A stretch of DNA of 25,077 nt from Promethearchaeota archaeon (GTDB lineage Archaea > Asgardarchaeota > Lokiarchaeia > Sigynarchaeales > SOKP01), in the NCBI GenBank assembly GCA_014729315.1, contig WJKD01000274.1, forward strand, positions 1 to 25,077, given 5' to 3'. Below are positions 16,269 to 23,200 of this stretch, piece after piece. Both the position numbers and the translations under genes were made by a program. Below the pieces are notes generated by a model. It saw only the letters and a program-made list of their open reading frames with translations, had not been told where the DNA came from and did no database searches. Positions within the stretch are counted from its first letter, which is position 1; the number at the start of each line of letters is the position of its first letter.

Positions 16269-16491
16269 TTATGATCCTTATTAGTTGAATTCATGGAGAT
16301 TTGTGGTAAAAATTGTTATCTAGATTTTCGTTTTCATAAAGCTTTTAAATAAAAATTATTGTCTTATTGGAAAAGAACTAAACCTTAATTCGAGATTAAT
16401 ATAATCATTATTCAAATTTTTACAAAAAATACGAATCTATCAAAAAATCTGACTATTTAATCTTGAATGAATCTACAAGAGGTGTATAAGT

Positions 16492-17298
16492 GTGGTACTA
16501 CAAACTATAAACTATAAAGAGCAATTGAAGCAAGATTTTGGCAGTTGGGGTAAAGTTTACACAATTAACGAAACGATGGCAGAGATTACGAAAAGTTTGG
16601 CGGAAAATGGATTATTTAGACAGAATTCCAGAATTGTTTTTAGCGTATGTCCAGATGACGTCAATCGATTACTCGAAATTGAAACGATGGAAGGTGCTTT
16701 GACGCAAGCTTATAACGGAGAGTTCCATCTGGGAGGCTTAGGAGCGTATCCTATGGGTGGTGTCTCGGGATTAACTGCCGCAAGTCATCATCCACCTGAT
16801 AGCGTAGCAAATGGTTCAAGAAAAGACGGTAATTTAATTTTATTTATAAGCCCTCACATTGGACTACTGGTCGGCGACGATTTCATCTACGGTAAAATCA
16901 TTAGACCTGGTCAAGAAAAAGTGACATCATCCTGTGGTGCGATGATGGGATTTTTAGGTGCGTTAAAAGGAGCGGGAAGTCCAGAAAGCTTTTCTATAGC
17001 ACCAGATCCTAATTATATCGATCCTACCAGAGTGGTGTTGCATAGCGATTTAATCAATAACTATTCCGATCAACTAAAGCAAATTCTAGCAGTTGTGGAC
17101 GAAAACCAACAAGTAATCGACATGTTCAAACTCAATTATGACGTAGTTATGAACAAAACGCGAGACATAATTAAGGAATTTCTCATCAGAGAAAAACAGC
17201 ATTTCAAGGGAAAGATTGCGATTGTTGGAGGAATAACAGTAAATCTTCCAAGTAAAGACGGATTCATCCTTAAAGAGATTTTTTATCCCACTGAATAA
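16492..17298 (+). CDS. LCIB/LCIC-type beta-carbonic-anhydrase-like protein
   Basis: A 268-residue protein resembling the limiting-CO2-inducible B/C (LCIB) branch of beta-carbonic anhydrases, first known from algae. Family marks are VCPDDVNR (52-59), FHLGGLGAYPMGGVSG (78-93), SHHPPD (98-103), ILFISPHIGL (116-125), IIRPGQ (136-141) and SSCGAMM (146-152). The probable zinc ligands are Cys53, His99 or His100, and Cys148, the Cys-His-Cys order of beta enzymes; Asp55 matches the CxD of the CxDxR motif but the Arg position is Val57. Whether it hydrates CO2 is open, as not all LCIB proteins are active. GTG start, with AGAGGTG 7 nt ahead; no ATG is suitable. It is monocistronic with T-rich DNA after the stop. 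Confidence 0.82.
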   Translation: MVLQTINYKEQLKQDFGSWGKVYTINETMAEITKSLAENGLFRQNSRIVFSVCPDDVNRLLEIETMEGALTQAYNGEFHLGGLGAYPMGGVSGLTAASHHPPDSVANGSRKDGNLILFISPHIGLLVGDDFIYGKIIRPGQEKVTSSCGAMMGFLGALKGAGSPESFSIAPDPNYIDPTRVVLHSDLINNYSDQLKQILAVVDENQQVIDMFKLNYDVVMNKTRDIIKEFLIREKQHFKGKIAIVGGITVNLPSKDGFILKEIFYPTE

Positions 17299-17313
17299 AT
17301 ATTATAATTAATC

Positions 17314-17340
17314 ATTTTTTTTTCTCTCCTCTATTCTTTA
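17314..17340 (+). terminator. T-rich transcription end after the LCIB-type gene
   Basis: Nine consecutive T followed by pyrimidine-rich sequence, 16 nt after the TAA stop. This is a typical archaeal intrinsic terminator. Confidence 0.5.
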
Positions 17341-17457
17341 TCTACCTTTATTTTATTAAATATAAGATGTATGAATTATTTTGAAAAAGAAACTAAATCT
17401 TAAATTCTATAATTGGATCTTCTAATCTATTAAACAGGTCCAAAAAAAGGAATTACA

Positions 17458-18033
17458 ATGAGTAAAAAGCTTTCAAAACCAGATTTCACATCCAAAGGAT
17501 ATTTAGAAGATTGTATCTTACAGCGAGAAAGCGTTAGAAGCTTCAAATCAAAAAAGATTGAGGAAGAAAAATTATCTCGGATTCTATGGTCGGCGCAAGG
17601 AAAGAAAGGTAAAAAACGAACAGTTCCCTCAGCTGGAGCTAAATATCCCCTAGAATTATATATAGTCATTAAAGACGAGGGTCTTTTCCAATATCAAATA
17701 AAGGATCATTCGTTAAAACTGCTGAATAAAGAAGAGTTGTGTGATAAGATAGCAAAAGCATCTTGGAATCAAATTTTTATTTGCGAAGCGCCTTTGATTT
17801 TGATTATATGTGCGAATTTTTCAAGAACGACCAATCGATATGGTCAAAGAGGCGTAAGATACGTACACATGGAAGTAGGACACTGTGCTCAGAATGTGTG
17901 GTTAGAAGTAATATCTTTAGGGCTTAGTTCTGTTCCCATTGGTGCGTTTAAAGACGAGCAAATGAAACTATTGCTGGAACTTTCAGAAGATATTGACCCA
18001 TTATATGTCCTTCCCATCGGATACGCAAGATGA
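17458..18033 (+). CDS. SagB-type nitroreductase-family FMN oxidoreductase (short)
   Basis: A 191-residue protein of the SagB/ThcOx branch of the nitroreductase superfamily. Visible marks are the N-terminal FMN-phosphate motif R-x-SVRSF (23-29), VPSAGAKYPLELY (56-68), and GVRYVHMEVGHCAQN (135-149). The C-terminus has LGLSSVPIGAF. These enzymes bind FMN as dimers and oxidise or reduce small substrates. SagB itself turns azolines into azoles in thiazole/oxazole-modified peptides, but no YcaO cyclodehydratase or precursor peptide is visible here. An AAGGA motif ahead of the ATG supports the start. A longer SagB-like gene follows 65 nt later; the two are diverged paralogues and may form a heterodimer. 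Confidence 0.87.
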   Translation: MSKKLSKPDFTSKGYLEDCILQRESVRSFKSKKIEEEKLSRILWSAQGKKGKKRTVPSAGAKYPLELYIVIKDEGLFQYQIKDHSLKLLNKEELCDKIAKASWNQIFICEAPLILIICANFSRTTNRYGQRGVRYVHMEVGHCAQNVWLEVISLGLSSVPIGAFKDEQMKLLLELSEDIDPLYVLPIGYAR

Positions 18034-18066
18034 AAATCTCCTCTGATTTTTAAATTATTAGAAAAA

Positions 18067-18075
18067 GTTTTAAAT
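18067..18075 (+). promoter_or_regulatory. TATA-like box placed for a leaderless transcript
   Basis: GTTTTAAAT is centred about 28 nt before the ATG at 18099, the normal archaeal distance from TATA box to transcription start. No ribosome binding site lies between them. The second nitroreductase mRNA is therefore probably leaderless, separate from read-through of the first gene. Confidence 0.45.
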
Positions 18076-18098
18076 CTTTTTCTCTCCCCAACTTAATT

Positions 18099-18842
18099 AT
18101 GAGCGAAAAATACGGAGATATTTTTCAACAAAAATCAAAATATCGGAGAGGAGAGCTTCCAAATCATTATTTAGATTGGGCGAATAAACCAAAAACCTAT
18201 AAAACTTATGAAAAGTCCATATTCACAATGGAACTTCCAAAGCCAGTTATTAAGAAAAATATAGATTTCTGGCAAATAGTCCTCAATCGTAAGTCTACTC
18301 GTAATTTCTCTGAAGATCCTTTATCAAAAATGGATTTATCGGTTCTTTTATTTGGAATGACTGGACTTACGAGAGTTCATTCTAATTTTGCCTATAGAAC
18401 CATTCCTTCGGCAGGAGGATTGTATCCAATTGAAATATATCCGGTAATCAATAATGTTGAGGAAATTGAGAAGGGAATATACCATTACAACATCTTAGAG
18501 CATCGTTTAGAGTGTCTCAAAGAAGGAAACTTCCGAGAAGAAGTTTCAAACGCGTGCTTAGGGCAAAAAATGGCTTATACTTCTGCAATCAATTTTATTT
18601 GGACGGCAGTAATAAACCGATCAAAATGGAAGTATCTTCAACGATGCTATAGGTATATTTATTTAGATTGCGGACATATCGGGCAAAATCTATATTTGAT
18701 TGGGGAAGCTCTTGATTTAGGAGTATGTACGATTGGAGCGATTTTTGATGACGAATTAAATGAACTTTTGGATGTTGACGGAGTAAATGAAACTGCAGTT
18801 TATGTAGGCGTAATAGGAAAAAAAAAGTATAAAAAGAGATAA
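18099..18842 (+). CDS. SagB-type nitroreductase-family FMN oxidoreductase (long)
   Basis: A 247-residue SagB-type protein. It has the family's N-terminal extension, with KSKYRRGELPNHYLDW at 12-27, before the nitroreductase fold. The FMN motif is NRKSTRNFSED (63-73); further marks are IPSAGGLYPIEIYP (103-116), LQRCYRYIYLDCGHIGQN (180-197) and LDLGVCTIGAI. It shares the fold and motif order with the preceding gene but is longer. No cyclodehydratase, peptide precursor or protease gene lies near, so a role in peptide-azole oxidation is not supported; a general FMN oxidoreductase is safer. No ribosome binding site precedes the ATG, and a TATA-like box about 28 nt upstream suggests a leaderless start. 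The HEAT-like gene follows after 20 nt and is probably co-transcribed. Confidence 0.87.
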   Translation: MSEKYGDIFQQKSKYRRGELPNHYLDWANKPKTYKTYEKSIFTMELPKPVIKKNIDFWQIVLNRKSTRNFSEDPLSKMDLSVLLFGMTGLTRVHSNFAYRTIPSAGGLYPIEIYPVINNVEEIEKGIYHYNILEHRLECLKEGNFREEVSNACLGQKMAYTSAINFIWTAVINRSKWKYLQRCYRYIYLDCGHIGQNLYLIGEALDLGVCTIGAIFDDELNELLDVDGVNETAVYVGVIGKKKYKKR

Positions 18843-18862
18843 AACAGAATATATAGCTAACG

Positions 18863-19615
18863 ATGAACAAAATCCAAAGCGAATATGAAAAAGTTAAAAA
18901 TTGTGAAGATCCCGAGAGAATAAACAGTTTCTTAATTAATCTCAGTCAGAATTGCGATCATAACAGCATATCTTATTTGAAACATTTCATTGACGAGTTA
19001 GATAAAGAATCTTTTCAAAGAGTCAAGTTGAATCTAATTTTCGTTTTGGGTCAGATTGCAGAAAAAAAATATGAATTCGGTCGTGAGTATATTGATTTTC
19101 TAATAAAGGAATATTATCAATCAGATCGATGGATAAGAAACGAGATTATTGTTGCTCTCTCGAAGATTCTTGAAGGGGGAGACATTTCGATCTCGAATGA
19201 AATATGGAAAGTAATTAGCAGTGCGCTAAAAGATAATTACCAATTAATAAATAAGAATGTGATAGCACTTATTTCTAATTTAAATAACGTACCTGATTCG
19301 GTATTAAAGGATGTTTTCGTAGTTTTAAAATCGGATAATACTGAACTAGTTGACGAAACATTAGAACTTTTAAAAAGTCATATTCTAAACGAAATAAAAC
19401 TGTTTAAACTACTTGATTTATCGGAGAACTATAGAAGGCTAAATAAAAAGGCTGTTAGATACATTCTTGGAGCTTTTTTCGATTCTGGATTAAAAATACG
19501 ACAACTTGATAACTTCAGAGAAGCTATCTCACTCTCCGAATGGGAAGACGAGTATAAGCTTCTCTTTATTAGTGAAATAGATACATATGAGAAATTATTT
19601 ATTAAACAACTTTGA
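18863..19615 (+). CDS. HEAT-like helical-repeat protein
   Basis: A 250-residue, almost wholly helical protein made of repeating pairs of amphipathic helices, with HEAT-like units such as VKLNLIFVLGQIAEK, IRNEIIVALSKIL, INKNVIALISNL and VDETLELLKSH. No catalytic motif, cysteine cluster, signal or membrane segment is seen. HEAT-like solenoids usually bind proteins, and some archaeal ones assist cofactor or modification enzymes. It starts 20 nt after the long SagB-type gene on the same strand, so a partner role for that oxidoreductase is a reasonable guess. No clear ribosome binding site is present ahead of the ATG. It is convergent with the AAA+ gene 53 nt away. Confidence 0.72.
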   Translation: MNKIQSEYEKVKNCEDPERINSFLINLSQNCDHNSISYLKHFIDELDKESFQRVKLNLIFVLGQIAEKKYEFGREYIDFLIKEYYQSDRWIRNEIIVALSKILEGGDISISNEIWKVISSALKDNYQLINKNVIALISNLNNVPDSVLKDVFVVLKSDNTELVDETLELLKSHILNEIKLFKLLDLSENYRRLNKKAVRYILGAFFDSGLKIRQLDNFREAISLSEWEDEYKLLFISEIDTYEKLFIKQL

Positions 19616-19668
19616 CACGAAATATAATTTTTTAAATAATTTCATATTGCTGGAAATTACAAATTTAA

Positions 19669-20427
19669 TCAGAAAAAGCTTTTGAAATCTTTCAATGTCT
19701 TCTTGATATTCTCTCGTGAATATATAATTTCATGAAAAACTCTAATTAAGTATTTAATTATTTCTCTCGGATTCCCTTTAGATTGATTGTATATGATATC
19801 CAGATGTTCCTTATTTAAAGGAAAAAATTCGTTATCTTCAACTTCAAGAAATTTGGAATAGTTTATTGAATTTAAAAATTGTTTAAAATTTTGGCGATAT
19901 AAATCGTATATATCTTCCTTTTCAAAACGCGTTAGAAATAATGGATCTTTAAAGATCTCATAAATGTGTTGGTCCTTCTCCCTCATAATCTTTTTTATTT
20001 TTTCAAGTGAATCGAGGGTATTTAGCGTGATAATTATTCCTAATCGCTTAACTCTGCTTAACTTAATTATTTTATCTAGCGTCTTTTCTGCTTTTCTACT
20101 TTCTGGAGTCTGGGTTTCACTACCGTAAAGATAACTCGGATCAAAAATCTCTTCAGTGCCCTTACTCGGTTTCATTAAAGTTATGATTTGGTCAAAATCA
20201 TCAATAAATAATACCGTTTTAAGCTTTGAGTATTGTATGATTAATTTGAGCATAGTTTTCGCGTATTCCTTATGCTTAAGATCGTAAAGTAAATTTAACC
20301 TAGAAAGCTCTTTAATATCCATGAGTTCACCTAGTAGCCACCGTTCAGCTTCAATTTTTTTATAAGGGTCCAATTGGTGAGCAGTTATCACATTGATTAT
20401 GTCTGTTAAAGCAATTTTATTTGGATA
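19669..20427 (-). CDS. C-terminal part of TAG-interrupted AAA+ ATPase (Walker B, sensors)
   Basis: The continuation, in the same frame, of the P-loop gene upstream, directly after a single TAG at 20428-20430. Numbered from the N-terminal GTG with TAG as 160, it holds Walker B LFIDDFD (233-239), a sensor-1-like strand GIIITLNT, and a sensor-2-like QSKGNPREIIKYL near the end, as in Orc1/Cdc6- or KAP-like AAA+ proteins. A GTG at 20391 (no ribosome binding site) could restart translation, giving 240 residues, but such a fragment would lack Walker A. The joined protein would be 412 positions long with all motifs in the right order. No other frame damage is visible, so the stop is either recent or read through. 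Confidence 0.65.
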   Translation of the reverse strand, partial: YPNKIALTDIINVITAHQLDPYKKIEAERWLLGELMDIKELSRLNLLYDLKHKEYAKTMLKLIIQYSKLKTVLFIDDFDQIITLMKPSKGTEEIFDPSYLYGSETQTPESRKAEKTLDKIIKLSRVKRLGIIITLNTLDSLEKIKKIMREKDQHIYEIFKDPLFLTRFEKEDIYDLYRQNFKQFLNSINYSKFLEVEDNEFFPLNKEHLDIIYNQSKGNPREIIKYLIRVFHEIIYSRENIKKTLKDFKSFF

Positions 20428-20430
20428 CTA
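20428..20430 (-). other. In-frame TAG codon splitting the AAA+ ATPase
   Basis: On the minus strand the codons run ATG AGC ACT GGG TAG TAT CCA. The frame is open for 159 codons before and 252 after. Elsewhere in the window TAG ends genes normally (for example at 7262, 16210 and 1851), so it is not simply a reassigned codon. Possible readings are nonsense mutation, sequencing error, read-through, or amber decoding as pyrrolysine. Confidence 0.85.
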
Positions 20431-20907
20431 CCCAGTGCTCATTAAGATATTGAAAGCAAAGTTTCGGACTTTTTCTATATCTGCAACATGAAAGAAACCA
20501 AATTTTCGTTCCAGTGCCCCCCACCTATTACAAAGTTCGTTAGTTATATTTCTTAAAGAATCGACACCAATATCTTCAACATATTCGGAGTATACATTAT
20601 AATAAAACTTCCGATAAACATTCTCCAAGGAGATATAAATAGTGTTATAATAATGCAGCTTATGTTTTAAAGCCCAGAAAAAATGTGTCTTTCCCGCACC
20701 GACTCCTCCTATAATGGGTAATATAAAATTTTCGTTAGTTTCAACCAGATTGAGAATTGAATTTAAGAGATTATGTCTTGATGGAACCAATCCCGTAGTT
20801 TCTTCGAACTCTCCCGTGGAAACAAATTTTTTAAAGGGATTAATTCCAAGTCTTAAAATATTAAGTAATTTCTCTTTTTTGTTCTCGTATAATAAAATTC
20901 TATTCAC
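20428..20907 (-). CDS. N-terminal part of TAG-interrupted AAA+ ATPase (Walker A)
   Basis: A 159-residue piece starting at GTG (20907), with AAGGA about 7 nt ahead. It contains NPFKKFVSTGEFEETTGLVP (23-42), a typical lead-in, and the Walker A motif GGVGAGKTH (67-75) after a hydrophobic strand. A helical stretch follows to the TAG. Walker B and sensor motifs lie beyond the stop in the same frame, so the gene was built as one AAA+ ATPase. The N-terminal part recalls Orc1/Cdc6-like or KAP-type NTPases that pair with a partner protein. The unknown gene at 20932 lies 24 nt upstream on the same strand and is probably co-transcribed. If translation stops at TAG the product would lack hydrolysis. Confidence 0.7.
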   Translation of the reverse strand: MNRILLYENKKEKLLNILRLGINPFKKFVSTGEFEETTGLVPSRHNLLNSILNLVETNENFILPIIGGVGAGKTHFFWALKHKLHYYNTIYISLENVYRKFYYNVYSEYVEDIGVDSLRNITNELCNRWGALERKFGFFHVADIEKVRNFAFNILMSTG

Positions 20908-20931
20908 TTCTATTCCTTAAATTAAAATATA

Positions 20932-21567
20932 TTAATCCTTCAGACTCTCAATACCTAAGATAATAATATATTCTACAACTTTATCATCCACATTGGCTAA
21001 TGGTTCGTAACTAACGCTAAGATCGTCATTTTGATCTCTCCCAACGATTAAACAATCGTAAAATACGGGATCCCCTCGATGATCGATAACAACTCTATCG
21101 GCTACTAATACTCCGCTATATATAGACGATACGGGGTTCTTTAATATTTCACCTTTAAAAAAATTGAGATGATCCAATTTATATCTATAATTATTTAAGT
21201 AAAGGCCCGCTGTGTGGAGTAAGTTTATAGTAAAGGGAAACGCATCTGAAAATTGTCCTTCATCGTATTGATCCATAATATAACTAGGAATTAAAACGGA
21301 ATACTCTAAGGAAGATTTTTCTTCCTCATTCCACAAAAAGTCACTCTTTCTTGAATAAGCTACCCTTTCTTCGTTAATATCTTCAAATCCTACAATCAAA
21401 CCATCGCTAATTTCAATAGAATTATCTTCTTTTATATTAACATTATCAGAGAATACGATAAGAGTCTGATTACCTTGGCATTTCGAAATAATAGACCCAA
21501 AATATTCTCCAGGCCGTCTAATATTTTTCAACCTATCAAATAAAACAGATTCTTTAGTAAAATTCAT
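20932..21567 (-). CDS. Unknown protein, operon partner of the AAA+ ATPase
   Basis: A 211-residue acidic soluble protein that I do not recognise. It is rich in alternating hydrophobic/polar stretches that suggest beta-strands, for example SDGLIVGFEDIN, IYSGVLVADRVVID and DCLIVGRDQND, so it may be a beta-barrel or sandwich. No cysteine cluster, P-loop, helix-turn-helix or membrane segment is visible. The ATG at 21567 has no ribosome binding site, consistent with a short or leaderless message. It lies 24 nt upstream of the TAG-interrupted ATPase and diverges from the RtcB-like gene across a 154-nt AT-rich gap. A paired role with the ATPase is likely from position; the function cannot be given. 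Confidence 0.72.
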   Translation of the reverse strand: MNFTKESVLFDRLKNIRRPGEYFGSIISKCQGNQTLIVFSDNVNIKEDNSIEISDGLIVGFEDINEERVAYSRKSDFLWNEEEKSSLEYSVLIPSYIMDQYDEGQFSDAFPFTINLLHTAGLYLNNYRYKLDHLNFFKGEILKNPVSSIYSGVLVADRVVIDHRGDPVFYDCLIVGRDQNDDLSVSYEPLANVDDKVVEYIIILGIESLKD

Positions 21568-21658
21568 ACTATAAAGGGCTTCGTGCTTAATGCTTATTGC
21601 GTTATATTTATGTTTATTGGGAACATCAATAGTATTATATATACAGATTCGTGTATGT

Positions 21659-21670
21659 AATATATAAATA
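21659..21670 (+). promoter_or_regulatory. TATA-like box of the RtcB-like gene
   Basis: AATATATAAATA, about 58 nt ahead of the ATG at 21722. This predicts a leader of about 30 nt. The opposite strand of this AT-rich gap probably holds the promoter of the unknown gene at 20932. Confidence 0.4.
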
Positions 21671-21721
21671 GTTATTTAGACTATAATAAGGAAATATCCA
21701 AGATATCTTTTTCTGTTAATA

Positions 21722-22966
21722 ATGAATCTAACACTTAGAAAGAAAAAAGTCTCAGAACTTTCGAAAACTGACTTGTTGAAAAGAGCAAAGTTATTTATTT
21801 TTTCAACGGGTCTAAACGACGGAGCTTCAAGGTTATGTAAAAAAAATATGAAATATGGTTTAGCACAGTTCCATTATATTCAAGAAAAATACGGGATGGC
21901 GTCTCAAGCTTCGTTTATCTCTTCTCCTGACGAAACCATATCACGAAATTCTTTTAGATGGAATTCGGGATTAGGATATGGAGGTAAATTATCATGGGGA
22001 AACGGAAAAGACAAAATTGTTTTTTTGAATGCTAAACCTAACTGCTGTGGGATATTGGTAGGCGGTTTAGAAGAAGTCCCCCATCCTTACGAAATTATTA
22101 AAAAGATTGACGAGATTAAGGAACGAGATATTTATTATCGTGACATTCTAATTAATTGGGATTATGGAATCTCAAATCATTTTATAAATTGCTTTGAAAC
22201 AAAAAATCTGTCAGATTACAAACTTCCTCCATATATCTTTCTCATTCACGGTTCTGCTCCCGAATTCAGAAATGATCAACATGGAATTGGGTTGTATATT
22301 GATCATTCTAAAACGCTTAAAGAACGCTCAATAAAGGAAGATACAATCTTAGGTTCTCAGTATATTTTACTCGATTCGGATGCTAAAGAATATATGGAAT
22401 TTAATTATCGGGCAATTGAATTTTCTAGAAAAAAAAGAGAATTAATGGCGAGCGAGTTATTTGGACCCCATTATGAGGTAATTTGTAATCAACAACATCA
22501 ATTTTTAAAGGACTATAATACAATGTATTTAGGAAGTAATTGTACAGATGTCTCAAGCAAATTAATTGATTCAAATATTTTTCCTATAACTCTTAGAGCA
22601 GATCTCCCTGCTTATTTGTTTAAAGGGAAAAAAAGCTTTTCCGATACTACTATCAGGAATTTAGATTATAAAGAAAGAGCAGAAAACCTTGAACTGATTG
22701 AATCTTTAAGAAATGCGTTCGTTTTACCACACGGAGGAGGTTATTGTTTACCAGATATCAAGAAAGTTAGAGAAGTTCTAGAGTACAAAGACCAAAGATA
22801 TTTTGTCTGTGAGTTAAAAACAAACAAGAATCGACTAAAGATTTTAAGAAATGTTAAGGATTTGCAATTTATTTATAGAGGAAGAAATATCGTATTGAAA
22901 TCTTTACAATTGGATTTAGGATCCATGATTGCCCGTTTGAATCCTATTTATTCCCTAAAATTATAG
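21722..22966 (+). CDS. Diverged RtcB-like (tRNA-splicing ligase fold) protein
   Basis: A 414-residue protein that I match to RtcB by the order of weak motifs. PNCCG (106-110) corresponds to the D-x2-CG metal site, with Cys109 kept but the Asp replaced. ISNHFIN (150-156) matches GNHF with Asn152 and His153. LIHGSAPEF (174-182) matches HSGSR with His176. NQQHQF (256-261) matches the HN site with His259. LPHGGGYCLP (335-344) matches SHGAGR with His337, the guanylylated histidine in RtcB. The C-terminus SMIARLNPIYSLKL matches the RtcB ending (RL-x-P then K). It is shorter than RtcB (about 480). RNA ligase activity is uncertain, since a metal ligand and the arginine after HGAG are lost. The ATG lacks a ribosome binding site. 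It diverges from the ATPase operon. Confidence 0.68.
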   Translation: MNLTLRKKKVSELSKTDLLKRAKLFIFSTGLNDGASRLCKKNMKYGLAQFHYIQEKYGMASQASFISSPDETISRNSFRWNSGLGYGGKLSWGNGKDKIVFLNAKPNCCGILVGGLEEVPHPYEIIKKIDEIKERDIYYRDILINWDYGISNHFINCFETKNLSDYKLPPYIFLIHGSAPEFRNDQHGIGLYIDHSKTLKERSIKEDTILGSQYILLDSDAKEYMEFNYRAIEFSRKKRELMASELFGPHYEVICNQQHQFLKDYNTMYLGSNCTDVSSKLIDSNIFPITLRADLPAYLFKGKKSFSDTTIRNLDYKERAENLELIESLRNAFVLPHGGGYCLPDIKKVREVLEYKDQRYFVCELKTNKNRLKILRNVKDLQFIYRGRNIVLKSLQLDLGSMIARLNPIYSLKL

Positions 22967-23083
22967 TTGAATTGAAGATAAAGTATATAAAATAAATAAT
23001 TTACCTTATCCCTCCTCTCGAATATTTCATCTTTTATTTTCTTAAATTTAATAAATTCGGGAAAGAAAAAATATTCCTATTAG

Positions 23084-23102
23084 GTAAAGCAAAATGCTTT
23101 AC
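23084..23102. other. Short perfect hairpin in the intergenic region
   Basis: GTAAAGCA, a 3-nt AAA loop, then TGCTTTAC: a perfect 8-bp stem. A second perfect inverted repeat, ATTGGA-AA-TCCAAT, lies 8 nt on at 23110-23123. They sit between the 3' ends of two convergent genes (22966 and 23201). Both could serve as RNA-end structures; no function is shown. Confidence 0.4.
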
Positions 23103-23200
23103 TAAAGAAATTGGAAATCCAATCAGCAAGATTGGGTATATTCATAATAAATGAGTCAGCATTAAAAAAAATCGATTAATATTCCTTATTGAAGACATAC

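Noticed and set aside
17458..18842. Azole-modified peptide (TOMM) biosynthesis cluster
   Set aside because: Only SagB-like proteins are present. No YcaO, E1-like, precursor or export gene lies in the window.
20428..20907. TAG used as a sense codon throughout this genome
   Set aside because: Several genes end normally at TAG (at 1851, 7262 and 16210), so general reassignment is not supported; site-specific read-through remains open.
21641..21660. Imperfect inverted repeat ATACA-6-TGTAT in the divergent gap
   Set aside because: Five-base arms in very AT-rich DNA are expected by chance.
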